A stretch of DNA of 59,655 bases from Acidovorax sp. NO-1 (GCF_000238595.1 NZ_AGTS01000074.1:1-59655), one strand, 5' to 3'. Positions 1 to 8,974 are shown, counted from the first letter of the stretch. The notes: generated from the sequence alone by a model not told the origin. Numbers and translations are program-made.

Positions 1-109
1 TTGCAGACACCGAGCCGATCCTTCAACCTCGGTGACCAGCAGCGATGATTCGGAATCCGGCAAGTCAGGACACCTTGCGCAGCGACCTCCTTCGGCATAG
101 CCTACCGCG

Positions 110-1852
110 ATGCCAGAAACGGACAAACTCTTCCCCGAGTACCAGCTCCTGTCCTGGCTGCCTGACGAGACATTCTTCAGTCTGGTTAGCCGTCATCACC
201 AGCTTTGGGGGCATGTCACATCTGCGCAAACCTGCCAACTGATGTTCGGCAGCGCACGTGCTGGTGTCCACCATGATTTACCCAACAGTCTTGGTGCCTT
301 CGCGCAGCGCACGGATGCATTGCTGGGTGAGGTCGATTCCATTGCGAGAGAGCGGACATTGCTCAATTTCTACGCGGCCTTCGCCCCGCCAAACGAGACT
401 GCCAACGCCGTCGCATGTATGTCTGGTGCCAGTGTGGCCCATCTGAAGCTGCGCCTGGGTATCCTAACAAGCCGGTTTCGCGCCAACCATCCCCTCAAGG
501 CCTGCCCGCAATGTATGGAGCAAGACCTCCGCGAGACTGGATGGGCCTATTGGCATTTGAAGCACCAGTTCCCGGGTATGTGGATCTGTACGGCACACCA
601 GCAGCCGTTGCTTCAATCAGCCCTTAAAGCCAATGGAGTCGAGCGCTTCCAATGGCACTTGCCGCGCTTGGCTGACTTGCATTCCGCAAGCGCGAAGTCC
701 CCCGAAACAGCTTCGTGCTCTTTGTTGTTGAGCCTTGCAGAGCTCATTGAACATCTTGTTCAATCAGGAGCATTCCAGCCACTGCTGTTGAGAGATCTGT
801 ACGAGGTCTACCGCGAAGAATTTCGGGCGCGTGGATGGGTTGCTGGTGCCGCAAGCTTGCGCACTGGACAGATCGCGACAGCCTTCCTCAGCTACTGCGA
901 GCCACTCAGACGCATTCCGGAGTTTGCGTCGCTCGCCCAAGACGAGGAAGCGATGGCGACGCAATTGGGTCGATTGCTGAGGCCTCCTCGCTCGGGAACC
1001 CATCCCCTCAGGCACCTGCTCCTTATCCATTGGCTATTCGGCACTGCACAACGGTTCGATCTCGCAATGAAATCCAAGGGTGTTCACACCCAATCAACAG
1101 TCCCAAACACAGAGTTGCCTGGATTCCCCGTCATTGACCCGCGAATGACCCACCTGCATCGTCTCATTCAGGAAGCGGGGCAATCGGTGCGCAAGGCAGC
1201 GAGCCTTGCTGGAGTTGACCCGCAAACAGCGCTCATCTGGGCTGCAAAGGCAGGGATAGCGATTTCACGTCGACCACAGAAGCTGTCCACAGATGTGCGT
1301 GCTAAAGCCATCCGGGAGCTACGCAAAGGGGCTGACAAAGAACAAGTGGCATCTCGAGCCGGAGTCTCTGTCGGGACCGTCACCCGTTTGCTGCTCAGTG
1401 AGGAAAAGCTGCATGCTGACTGGTCTGAAGCGCGAAGGGAAAAAGCGAGGACCCATGCTCGAAATCTTTGGCTTGAACTGTTGCAGTCCTCAGGAAATCT
1501 TGGGGTCAAGTGGATGCGCAGCATGGATCCACGCACCTATGCGTGGCTCTATCGAAATGACCGCGCCTGGTTGGACACTCACAAACCGGATCCACTTCCT
1601 GAATCCCAGCGCTCCCGGCCGCCCTCAGTGGATTGGGTAGCTCGAGATGAGCGACTATGCATCCTGGTTCGTGAAGCAGCATTGCGCCTGATGGAGGAGC
1701 AGGGCGTCTCGCGCATACACCTCTGGCAGTTGTGCCAGCAAATACCTGACCTGCGGGCAAAGCAGGCCCAATTGCCCCGATTGCCGCGCACTCTTGAAGC
1801 CATCAAGGCAGCTCTGAGTGCCCATCTACCGTCCCAAGATCTTTTTCGCTGA
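110..1852 (+). CDS. tniQ: TniQ/TnsD-family transposition targeting protein
   Basis: This 580-residue protein starts with the TniQ-type N-terminal block (WLPDETFFSLVSR, about residues 16-28). A zinc-binding knuckle follows, with C132-x2-C135 and C160-x2-H163, which is the hallmark of TniQ/TnsD. In Tn7-like elements such proteins recognise the target site and recruit the TnsC ATPase. The C-terminal half (about 340-440) has HTH-like repeats (for example KEQVASRAGVSVGTVTRLL) that could bind target DNA, and its length fits TnsD better than a minimal TniQ. It is followed by a small HTH gene and a second TniQ, and the tnsABC genes converge from the other strand. No strong Shine-Dalgarno sequence was seen before the ATG. 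The family call is firm; the TnsD role is inferred from length and context. Confidence 0.88.
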   Translation: MPETDKLFPEYQLLSWLPDETFFSLVSRHHQLWGHVTSAQTCQLMFGSARAGVHHDLPNSLGAFAQRTDALLGEVDSIARERTLLNFYAAFAPPNETANAVACMSGASVAHLKLRLGILTSRFRANHPLKACPQCMEQDLRETGWAYWHLKHQFPGMWICTAHQQPLLQSALKANGVERFQWHLPRLADLHSASAKSPETASCSLLLSLAELIEHLVQSGAFQPLLLRDLYEVYREEFRARGWVAGAASLRTGQIATAFLSYCEPLRRIPEFASLAQDEEAMATQLGRLLRPPRSGTHPLRHLLLIHWLFGTAQRFDLAMKSKGVHTQSTVPNTELPGFPVIDPRMTHLHRLIQEAGQSVRKAASLAGVDPQTALIWAAKAGIAISRRPQKLSTDVRAKAIRELRKGADKEQVASRAGVSVGTVTRLLLSEEKLHADWSEARREKARTHARNLWLELLQSSGNLGVKWMRSMDPRTYAWLYRNDRAWLDTHKPDPLPESQRSRPPSVDWVARDERLCILVREAALRLMEEQGVSRIHLWQLCQQIPDLRAKQAQLPRLPRTLEAIKAALSAHLPSQDLFR

Positions 1853-1888
1853 GACCCATCCTTTGTCTATGTCGCTTCGCTCTTGATA

Positions 1889-1900
1889 TGCATATATGCA
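1889..1900. promoter_or_regulatory. 12-bp perfect palindrome, candidate operator of the adjacent HTH gene
   Basis: TGCATATATGCA reads the same on both strands. It lies 19 bases before the preferred ATG of the small HTH gene. Related TATGC words recur at about 1907-1921 (TTATGCTTTATGCAT). The AT-rich, repeated layout fits an autoregulated promoter; regulator binding is inferred. Confidence 0.4.
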
Positions 1901-1918
1901 ATGAGTTATGCTTTATGC

Positions 1919-2248
1919 ATGATTGAATCGGAAATCAGAGCACGCGCAGCAAACGCTCGTCGTATTTGTTTGGCCCATGGAATAGCCCAAGCGGACATTG
2001 CCGCCCACGTAGGGGCCAGTCAACCTCAGGTCAGCCGCATCCTCAAGGGAGAAGGCGTCAGAGCCTCACGTTTGTTTGAAGAGGTATGCCTTTTTGTGGA
2101 GCGCTTCGAGGGTGGTGTCAGCGCCGATACCGTTCGCAGCAATCGAGAGCTGATTGAGGCCCTTCAGGCCACTTGGGATGGCTCTGCGTCACATGCCAAG
2201 GCATTGGCTGCCGTGATTCGGTCCCTGGCGATTCTCAAACCCGCTTGA
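1919..2248 (+). CDS. Small helix-turn-helix (XRE-like) regulator within the Tn7-like module
   Basis: This 109-residue protein has one HTH at about residues 14-42 (QADIAAHVGASQPQVSRILKG), typical of Cro/C1-type DNA binders. The rest is helical with no recognised domain. It sits between two tniQ-type genes on the same strand, 66 bases after the first and 19 bases before the second, so the three probably form one transcript. A TTG at 1883 or an ATG at 1901 would give a longer N-terminus. I prefer 1919 because the palindrome at 1889-1900 then lies upstream of the gene. It could repress transposition or act as a DNA-binding partner of the TniQ proteins; neither is shown. Confidence 0.7.
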   Translation: MIESEIRARAANARRICLAHGIAQADIAAHVGASQPQVSRILKGEGVRASRLFEEVCLFVERFEGGVSADTVRSNRELIEALQATWDGSASHAKALAAVIRSLAILKPA

Positions 2249-2267
2249 TCTGAAACGGAGACAGCTG

Positions 2268-3650
2268 ATGAACATGCTTGTGCAGCCTGCGCCATTTCCA
2301 GAAGAGATGGACCGTGGCTACTTGGGGCGGATCATGCGGGTCAACGGATACCGCACTCCGAAGGACGCGGTGGAGGCGATGGCTGCGCATTTTGGTGAGG
2401 AAGGACGGTCACGCCGCGACCTGACAACGCACGAGCTTCTCAGCAGGATGGCAGGGATGACGACGGAGCACTTTGCGCAACGGCACACCACGCTGCCCTT
2501 GCGCAGGGGAATCACATCCTATGTTCCCAGCCTCATCCATGGGAGCAAGGAAAGAAAGTCCCTGCTGCACAACAGCGCGAGCCTGCGTAAAGGCCAACCA
2601 GCGTTCTTCTGCAAGGAATGTGTCAAGGCAGATGTCCACTTTCATGGAGCGAGCTACTGGCGGCGAGATCTGCAGACCCCAGGTCAAATCTGGTGCCCCA
2701 AGCACGAAACACCTTTGTACTTCATCACATCTGATGACCCCTTTCTGGCATCCCCAGCGATGTCTATTGATGAGGCCGCACAGATTCCGCAGGAGTGGGT
2801 AAAGCCTGCTATCAAAAATGCTTATGTTGCTCGATTCATTGAGCTAGCTGCTTCTTTGTACGATCGGCCAAGTCCACTGGATGTCGCGCTCATCGCTCCC
2901 TTGCTCAGGGATACAGGAAGTGCGCAAGGCTTCAAGGTCAACGCCTCATCTAAGCAAGGAGCGTTGATCAGCGACCACATGAAAGCTGTGTTTCCACCCC
3001 AGTGGTTAAGCACTGTGTTTCACGAAGTAGTTGAAAAATCACAGGGTGAATATCTTCATCAGGTAGATGGGACGCTATATCTGCGCAAATCGGCGTCGTC
3101 TGTGATTGCCTACTTGTTGGTGTTGTCTGTCTTGTTCGAGAGCGCGGATACAGCCATCAATGCATTGGCGGGCGTCTATGGCGGTGGCGTGGTACCTGCC
3201 CCTCATCGAAAGCCCATCAAGCGCAGTGTTCCTGCAATAGATGAGCTTGTTGAAGGTTACGCAATCGCGAAGGGCGTGCATGCTGAGGTCGCCCGACTTC
3301 TTGATCTGCCCGTTTACGTGGTTCGTAAGAGCCTTTTGGAATTGGGTCTTCCGAGCCTTCCTGAATGGACTCCCGCATCCGAGGTCGGTCCTGTCGCTGC
3401 CTTGAGAGCTTTCTACCTGGGTAAGCGCTCCTATGCGTCATGTTTGGAAATCTCCGGCCTAAGCCCAGGACGTTTTGATGCACTGATGCGTCAATGTGGA
3501 CCAGCACTTGCGCTTGCTCTTGACCGGATGAGTCCTAAAACAAAGGACCGGCCAAGAGCGCGTCGGGTCAAAGGTCGACTTCCTTCAAACCAAGAGCAAG
3601 GGGCTGTGCTGGCGACCCCTCAATTGCGCGAAATGTTGCTCCAAAACTGA
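2268..3650 (+). CDS. tniQ: Second TniQ-family protein
   Basis: This 460-residue protein has the TniQ zinc knuckle C115-x2-C118 and C143-x2-H146, embedded in a typical YWRRDLQTPGQIWCPKHETPL context. It is shorter than the upstream TniQ/TnsD protein and shows little similarity to it outside the knuckle. Tn7-like elements often carry two such proteins for different target pathways, and this pair may follow that scheme. Its last 31 bases overlap, convergently, the 3' end of the TnsC gene on the other strand, so antisense effects between the arms are possible. The family call is firm; the target is unknown. Confidence 0.83.
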   Translation: MNMLVQPAPFPEEMDRGYLGRIMRVNGYRTPKDAVEAMAAHFGEEGRSRRDLTTHELLSRMAGMTTEHFAQRHTTLPLRRGITSYVPSLIHGSKERKSLLHNSASLRKGQPAFFCKECVKADVHFHGASYWRRDLQTPGQIWCPKHETPLYFITSDDPFLASPAMSIDEAAQIPQEWVKPAIKNAYVARFIELAASLYDRPSPLDVALIAPLLRDTGSAQGFKVNASSKQGALISDHMKAVFPPQWLSTVFHEVVEKSQGEYLHQVDGTLYLRKSASSVIAYLLVLSVLFESADTAINALAGVYGGGVVPAPHRKPIKRSVPAIDELVEGYAIAKGVHAEVARLLDLPVYVVRKSLLELGLPSLPEWTPASEVGPVAALRAFYLGKRSYASCLEISGLSPGRFDALMRQCGPALALALDRMSPKTKDRPRARRVKGRLPSNQEQGAVLATPQLREMLLQN

Positions 3651-4906
3651 GCCCAAAAACTGTGGTCCTGCGGAGAAAGGTCTTCGTACATTGACAGCCG
3701 TCCTGGGTCATTGCTGTGCAACGCAGCAACGGCCTGAGCCACGGGGGCCAGATAGGTGTCTGCAGCCACCTTGAAGTCACCAAGGCGAAGATCGTCATCA
3801 TTGCGCTCGAACGCCACCCGGTGCGCGGCAATCCAAAGTGCAATGATCAAACGTTGAACGCCAGCAGTTTTTTCTAGGACGAGATCACCCAATTCTTCAT
3901 TGATAGCTATTGGGCGAGCGACGTACTGGTAGTGGCCGAGTCTTGGCAGAAAGTGCTGACGGAACGCCGCATCATGATCTCCCCAGAAGTGCTTGAAGGC
4001 GTGGTACCCAGAGGTGACGATGCGTTCCGTATTGCTCAAACGCTTGGTCAGTGCACCGAAGCCGTCCGGCGTACCTGAGACCAGCAACGGTATCTGCCAT
4101 TCGTTCAACGCCGTCAGAATCCACTTGAGGGACTGATCGTCAATGATGCGCAGCTCCGGCTGTGGTTCACCCGGTTTTCTCTTGCTTCTGGACTTGAGTG
4201 GAGGAAGCTTGAACAGGTTCTGAATCTCATCCAGGTGCAGAAGACCCAGAAAATGGCTGGAAGCAACCTGACGCCATTCATCCAGCATTTGTGGTCCATT
4301 GCGCCATTCGCCAGCCAGTGTCTTGTCAAAACGGGTACTGCCTGTTGCCTTTTTCCATGCCGTCATCAGCGCCGCTGCGAGATCGGTGGCCTTGCCACCC
4401 GCAGGAACATCCAGCGAGAGCCAGACCACCTGCTGCAAGCCATTGACCATCCGGAAAAATGAAGTGTGCTGGATAGTTTGAGGGAATGTGGAAAGGCATC
4501 TGCGAATCGCTTGTGTCTTGCCCGAGCCGGAAACCCCTACAACTGCGGCTCCGTAGGTTGGCGCCGTTACAGGAGGCCTATAGCGGGCCTCCTCGCCGCT
4601 GATCATGCTCCATGTACTGGATGACGAGGGTTGCAGATGGTGGTAGTTCTGCCGGATCATCATGTCCATCGTCTCGTACAACTGCAGTTCCTCCACGCTG
4701 GGGACGTGCAGATCGCGCACACTCATCAGCATGTGTAGGCGGACGTGGCGCGGAATAGACGCGATGTCTTTGGGGGGGCGAGGCGGAAACTCGACCAATG
4801 CCTTGAGTGTTTCAGGGCGTGAACGTATCGGTCCAAGCTGGGCGATGAGCGAATTCCCTGCGTATGGATCGTGCACGGTGGCGGATTCAGAAGCACGCTT
4901 AGTCAT
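3620..4906 (-). CDS. tnsC: TnsC/TniB-like AAA+ transposition regulator ATPase
   Basis: This 428-residue ATPase has a Walker A GVSGSGKT at residues 124-131 and a Walker B LLHLDEIQN at about 222-230. An SGTPDGF segment follows at the sensor position. In Tn7-type systems TnsC polymerises on DNA and links TniQ/TnsD target selection to the TnsAB transposase. The chosen ATG has GGAGG six bases upstream and lies inside the end of tnsB (8-base overlap), which indicates translational coupling in a tnsA-tnsB-tnsC operon. A longer reading from 4942 would run further into tnsB and lacks support. Confidence 0.87.
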   Translation of the reverse strand: MTKRASESATVHDPYAGNSLIAQLGPIRSRPETLKALVEFPPRPPKDIASIPRHVRLHMLMSVRDLHVPSVEELQLYETMDMMIRQNYHHLQPSSSSTWSMISGEEARYRPPVTAPTYGAAVVGVSGSGKTQAIRRCLSTFPQTIQHTSFFRMVNGLQQVVWLSLDVPAGGKATDLAAALMTAWKKATGSTRFDKTLAGEWRNGPQMLDEWRQVASSHFLGLLHLDEIQNLFKLPPLKSRSKRKPGEPQPELRIIDDQSLKWILTALNEWQIPLLVSGTPDGFGALTKRLSNTERIVTSGYHAFKHFWGDHDAAFRQHFLPRLGHYQYVARPIAINEELGDLVLEKTAGVQRLIIALWIAAHRVAFERNDDDLRLGDFKVAADTYLAPVAQAVAALHSNDPGRLSMYEDLSPQDHSFWAQFWSNISRN

Positions 4907-7163
4907 GCATGACCTCCGCATCCATGGCTTGGAAAAGATCACCCATCATCGCGTCATAGTTGGTTTTGGACTCAGCTCGTGTCTTGGCAGCACCTCGGAC
5001 TTCGCCTACCATCAATTGACCGGCGAACTCGTTTTCGATTGCGCGAGCTTCACGGATCGTTGGCGTGAGTCCACGTGCACGTTGACGGGCAGCGCGTGTC
5101 TCCTCAATGGCCTGTTGGCGGATAAGCTCCATGCGGTGATAGCCAAGCACCGCATCTTTAACGCGCTGATGTTCAACGTCAGCAGCCTTGAGCTTCTGGA
5201 ACGCAAAAGCGTCAACCACCTCGTCATGGGTCAGCTCCGGAGCAGCCCGAGAATGGTCTGAGATCGTGAGATCAACCAGACCATTTCCGCTTTCGTACGG
5301 AGTCCAGATGCGTGAAACTGAGCCTGGGTAGTACTGCGCCGGGATTTCCCAACTGCCCCGGACTGATCGTGCGCGAGTTGTCCATTGCTTAGCTTCTACG
5401 ACCGGCGCGCTATAGCGATTCGTGCGGAAGACGACACCGTTTCGCGTGACGCGTGCATCGCCCGTGGGGAGCAGTTGTGTGATTAACTCCGCGGGCGACT
5501 GTGCGCGAGAGAAGCCAATGCCCATGGCATGCCCCCAACGCCACAGCCCTGCTGGGCTAGGGAACACTCCCTGCGCGATCATGTGTGCATCCAAGCGCTT
5601 GCGTCGGTCTGCAGTCAGATTGTAGATGTAGAAGCACTCGTGGAGAAACTGCATGTAGCGACGGACGGACATCGTCGCAGCCGCTGGGTTAGATCGGCGC
5701 AAGTCGTATTCCTTCCTTCTCGCATCCATCGCGCCTGGAATGAAGTGGTACTGCACGTTCTTCATGATGCGGTGCATGACCTCCACCACGCCCTTCAGAT
5801 CGGGACGGAAGGGCGCGGTGTAGCTGAGAGTGGTGAGCAGTTTCATGCCCGTGGCCTTTGCCCGCTTGGACAGGTACTCGCCGCGATCGCAGAGCAGTCT
5901 TGCTGGCAGGGTAGGGGCCGGGAACAGCGACTGGCGCATGTCGTGACCCCACAGATCGCTCATCAGGTTGGACGATGCGACTGTGTTGAAAATAGCGACT
6001 TGCGCGGTGTCCCAACTAGGCCCTGTAAGACAGACATAAAAACCCACCACAGCCGTGGAGAAGACGTCCACGATGACATACACGATGGGGCGACCGATGA
6101 TCCAGTTGGGATCAATAGACGATCGCAAGTACACGTCCCCGATGGTTGAGTCGATGGCGTACATCAGCCCGGGGCCTTCAGATCCCTCCCAGCTGTAGCC
6201 CGACAAGCCGCGGAGCGCACGTTCGAAATGACCGCTGCTGGTTTTTTCGCGGATTCGGTAGATCTCCTCGATGTCTTCCGTCAGAACCCGCTTCACCTGT
6301 TGGTAGTTGGGGTACTGGCCTTTTTCAAGATCGATTGCGACAATGTTCCCGTTGTCGTCATAGCGCATCGCCGTGGTGAACTGGCTGGCGATGATGCGTT
6401 TATGGCGCTCCGGCATCGACGGCTTTGGCGTTGCAATGCCTTTGTCTGCCATCATTATTTTTGCGCGCCAGACCGTGCTCATCCCTGGCTGAACAGGTTC
6501 ACCCCAGCATCCGTAGAGCAGTTTCGAGAGTCGCTGAGAAAATGTCTTTCTCCCAGCCTTCTTTCTGGTGCTGCTTGCTGACAGATCGCGTCGTTTCCCG
6601 GGGGCGCCGCACTTGTCCCAGCGGGTGCGGAGACTTGTTTTGGTGAGACCAAACGCGCACAGAATGGACCAGAGTTTGTAGACGTACGACTTGCTGACTT
6701 TGTGTTGTTGAGCCGTCTCGCTCACTAGGTGACCCAGATTTCCGTGGATCTGAACGGATTCCTTGAGTTTCTCGTTGTCAAGGAACTGCTCCATCACCCT
6801 GCAGCGCTTGTCGAAAGCACTTTGCGCGCTTGGTTGATCAATCGGTGTGTAGTACAGACCGGGAAGCTCAAGGCTTATGGAGATCAGCTCGTGCGAATCC
6901 AAGAGTTCAATAAGGTCTTTTCGACAAACTGCGTGCAGGGTACCGACCAACGATTTCTGGTGGACTCTTTTTTTTCGCTTCAGTTTCTGGTCTTCAATGC
7001 GGGGTCTACCTCCTCGAACCTTTGTCTGCGGGGAATCTTGCTTGATCAGAACGCAATAGGTGGTGTCTGTGGAGGAATCATCCACGATGATCCGAAAGAT
7101 GCCTTCGGGTAATCCCAGCGCCTCCGTGGTCAACTTGAACGCTTGGTTGTGCATCAGATGCAT
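4899..7163 (-). CDS. tnsB: TnsB-like DDE transposase (Mu/rve-type integrase core)
   Basis: This 754-residue transposase has the rve/DDE triad: D338 in AIDST, D426 in LLCDRGEY and E461 in KGVVEVMHR. The D to E spacing is 35 residues, as in TnsB and MuA. The N-terminal 300 residues have HTH-like segments that would bind transposon ends. The Mu-type C-terminal beta-barrel region follows the core, and the tail is Arg-rich. TnsB makes the 3'-end cuts and strand transfer. The start at 7163 has GGAGG five bases upstream and overlaps the tnsA stop; a longer frame to 7292 would lie inside tnsA. All three catalytic residues are intact. Confidence 0.88.
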   Translation of the reverse strand: MHLMHNQAFKLTTEALGLPEGIFRIIVDDSSTDTTYCVLIKQDSPQTKVRGGRPRIEDQKLKRKKRVHQKSLVGTLHAVCRKDLIELLDSHELISISLELPGLYYTPIDQPSAQSAFDKRCRVMEQFLDNEKLKESVQIHGNLGHLVSETAQQHKVSKSYVYKLWSILCAFGLTKTSLRTRWDKCGAPGKRRDLSASSTRKKAGRKTFSQRLSKLLYGCWGEPVQPGMSTVWRAKIMMADKGIATPKPSMPERHKRIIASQFTTAMRYDDNGNIVAIDLEKGQYPNYQQVKRVLTEDIEEIYRIREKTSSGHFERALRGLSGYSWEGSEGPGLMYAIDSTIGDVYLRSSIDPNWIIGRPIVYVIVDVFSTAVVGFYVCLTGPSWDTAQVAIFNTVASSNLMSDLWGHDMRQSLFPAPTLPARLLCDRGEYLSKRAKATGMKLLTTLSYTAPFRPDLKGVVEVMHRIMKNVQYHFIPGAMDARRKEYDLRRSNPAAATMSVRRYMQFLHECFYIYNLTADRRKRLDAHMIAQGVFPSPAGLWRWGHAMGIGFSRAQSPAELITQLLPTGDARVTRNGVVFRTNRYSAPVVEAKQWTTRARSVRGSWEIPAQYYPGSVSRIWTPYESGNGLVDLTISDHSRAAPELTHDEVVDAFAFQKLKAADVEHQRVKDAVLGYHRMELIRQQAIEETRAARQRARGLTPTIREARAIENEFAGQLMVGEVRGAAKTRAESKTNYDAMMGDLFQAMDAEVMHD

Positions 7164-8056
7164 GCCGACCTCCGCGCCAGAATTGGGTTGAGGGACACGA
7201 ACTCTTTCTGCGAAATCAAGCTCAGGGGGTGGTGAGGCCTCCAGCCGCGTCGCAAATCCACAGGTAGTAGACCGCGCCAGATCGATTGCCAAAGTGCCCG
7301 CTGCGCTTGATGACGGTGCGTTTCTCCTCCCAAGAGGTCAGTCAGGTGCTGGACGATGTCAGAGAAGGCAAGCCAGGGAGCCGAGCGCACCACTCTGCAA
7401 GCCAGCTGGATTTCTGAAATGTTTGCTGGCTCATCGAAGCCCCAAGGTGAGCTTCTGCGCAGGGTAAGACCAACACTCTTTTCGTACTGTTCGGGCGTGA
7501 TGAGGATCCACTCCACGCCCCGGAGATTCCAATAGGTTTTCTCCAGGCGGAGCAACTCTTTGGCCCGTTTTGTGAGAGTGCTGGTCGGTTTGCACGAAAC
7601 AGCAAGCAGCATCAGACTGCCGCTTTGATTGCGTATGACGAGCAGCAAATCTGTTGTGCTGTTCCATACATGGGTTTCGTCGCCGTCTTTCAGCGCAGGG
7701 TGCTTGATACCCAGATTCCCGGCGATCTCTAATGTTCCGGGGAATTGCGTAACGCCACAGCCGATTTGCCACCGAGAGAGATCATGCGAGGCGGAGTCCT
7801 GGCTGATCGGAAACTGCTCAGCAAGATCGATCAAGCCTGGAACCAGGCCAGCGAAGTTCAAGCCCCCCCATTCCTGGTCAGACAGAAGCTCCCGCTGTCG
7901 ATCCATCCAGACGATGAGGTGGGAGCGTCCCTTGCTGGAAGGATCGCCGCGCGAAACTCTGTGCCAGGGGACGTAGTCTGTGTAAGTACCGGTACCTCGG
8001 CCTTCTCTCTGAAAGCGTTCGAGGACTTTAGGCGTGAAGCGTTTTTCCGTCCTCAT
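7154..8056 (-). CDS. tnsA: TnsA-like endonuclease subunit of the transposase
   Basis: This 300-residue protein matches the TnsA plan. It has a conserved DYVPWHRV start (about 27-34), a catalytic-fold region with E62 (LLSDQEW), the DLAEQFPI strand (77-84), D136 (STTDLLLV) and K156 (LAVSCKP), and a TYWNLRGVEWILIT block (174-187). These acidic and Lys residues align with the restriction-enzyme-like site of Tn7 TnsA, which cuts the 5' ends so that the element moves by cut-and-paste. The gene opens the tnsABC operon and overlaps tnsB. The catalytic assignments are by motif order only. Confidence 0.8.
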   Translation of the reverse strand: MRTEKRFTPKVLERFQREGRGTGTYTDYVPWHRVSRGDPSSKGRSHLIVWMDRQRELLSDQEWGGLNFAGLVPGLIDLAEQFPISQDSASHDLSRWQIGCGVTQFPGTLEIAGNLGIKHPALKDGDETHVWNSTTDLLLVIRNQSGSLMLLAVSCKPTSTLTKRAKELLRLEKTYWNLRGVEWILITPEQYEKSVGLTLRRSSPWGFDEPANISEIQLACRVVRSAPWLAFSDIVQHLTDLLGGETHRHQAQRALWQSIWRGLLPVDLRRGWRPHHPLSLISQKEFVSLNPILARRSACI

Positions 8057-8153
8057 GGCGTCGCCTCCAGTTTGGGGGAGGCGACGCAGAAATTGGGCAC
8101 CAGCGCTGTATGCGGACGCTTGGCCACACCGTTGTCGGGCCTATTCCGCTGAT

Positions 8154-8190
8154 TTGGCGCACCTCTGGAGGCTTTGCACGGACGCGCCAA
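8154..8190. repeat. Inverted repeat, 7-bp arms (TTGGCGC / GCGCCAA)
   Basis: The arms at 8154-8160 and 8184-8190 are exact complements separated by 23 bases. They lie about 100 bases before the tnsA start and could be a regulator site. Confidence 0.35.
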
Positions 8191-8236
8191 TGCCTCACGG
8201 CGATTGGTGATTGTTTGCATGAATCTGACCTTTAGG

Positions 8237-8261
8237 TTGTTCGCCTGACAGGCGCGAACAA
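8237..8261. promoter_or_regulatory. 25-bp near-palindrome upstream of tnsA
   Basis: The outer arms TTGTTCGC and GCGAACAA are exact complements, and the inner GCCTG/CAGGC pair also matches apart from one extra base. This looks like a dimer-binding operator or a strong hairpin in the probable tnsA promoter. The left arm TTGTTCGCCTG occurs again at 8412-8422, inside the 3' end of the neighbouring XRE gene. Confidence 0.45.
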
Positions 8262-8368
8262 ATCCACCACCCAGGGGTCAGATCGGTTAATCTAGCGTTG
8301 CGAACCGCGAAGACTTCGGTCTGAGCTCCCTCGACGGCGGGGCTTCTGAAAAGGGGTCCTGCCGTTTC

Positions 8369-8758
8369 TTATTTCATCGCTATGCCTCCTTGCAGGAGCT
8401 GTGCCCTGATGTTGTTCGCCTGCGTGGGCGAAAGTTGATGGCTCATGCAGGCGATGTCTCTGAGGAGAGAGGCCACATGCTTTGGTGTTGTCTTGCCTAT
8501 CTTCAAACCTAGCGACTGCCTTTCCCGCGCCGCCAAGTCAGATAGGGTGGCTTGTTCACTGGATGACGCTTTCAGGGCTCGCCCGATGCTGAGCACGTAC
8601 TTGTCAGGTGGCGGGGGACGTCGACCGTTCTCTATTTCACTGACCATCGAAGCCGGCAAGCCAACCGTGGCGGCTAGTCGCCGCTGGCTCACAAAGGCTC
8701 TTTCCCGCAACTGAAAAAGTAGCGCTCCGAAAGTGATGGATGCGTTGCCAGGGGTCAT
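8369..8758 (-). CDS. XRE-family transcriptional regulator
   Basis: This 129-residue protein has a clear Cro/C1-type HTH at about residues 12-60 (SQRRLAATVGLPASMVSEIENGRRPP). Its C-terminal part (about 75-129) is helical and unassigned. It lies upstream of tnsA on the same strand, separated by 312 bases, and is divergent from the unknown 377-residue gene. Inverted repeats GCGTCAT/ATGACGC in that divergent region are candidate operators. It is probably a local repressor of the 377-residue gene and itself; control of tnsA is also possible. Confidence 0.82.
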   Translation of the reverse strand: MTPGNASITFGALLFQLRERAFVSQRRLAATVGLPASMVSEIENGRRPPPPDKYVLSIGRALKASSSEQATLSDLAARERQSLGLKIGKTTPKHVASLLRDIACMSHQLSPTQANNIRAQLLQGGIAMK

Positions 8759-8881
8759 GGGGTGCCGAGTGTCTCTGTCTCATGGCTCTGGCGAAACGCG
8801 ACCGTCAAAACGACCAGCAAAAGCACCAGTGGTCCATGAAAAGTCGACAGCAATTTCTGGCAGAAAAAGACTGTGGTAGTT

Positions 8882-8901
8882 GCGTCATAGTTGCATGACG
8901 C
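8882..8901. promoter_or_regulatory. Perfect inverted repeat GCGTCAT-N6-ATGACGC, candidate XRE operator
   Basis: The 7-bp arms at 8882-8888 and 8895-8901 are exact complements with a 6-base spacer. The half-site GCGTCAT recurs at 8992-8998, followed after seven bases by ATGAGTC. That second copy overlaps the -10 region of the predicted promoter of the gene at 9073. Binding by the divergent XRE protein is inferred from position. Confidence 0.5.
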
Positions 8902-8974
8902 GGTGCGTAAAGCTACCTGATAGCTGACAAAGCCGCTATGCAATTTCCCATGAAATCCAGCTGCGTGAATTGTG

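Larger units (their letters stand above)
8057..8368. other. 312-bp non-coding region upstream of tnsA
   Basis: No convincing gene is present. The stretch should hold the tnsA promoter. It contains two dyads (8154-8190 and 8237-8261). No series of spaced terminal repeats of the kind bound by TnsB could be recognised by eye, so I cannot say whether a transposon end lies here. Confidence 0.5.

Noticed and set aside
9..33. Six-base stem (ACCGAG/CTCGGT) at the left window edge as a terminator
   Set aside because: Short stem, 13-base loop and no T-tract; the upstream gene is outside the window.
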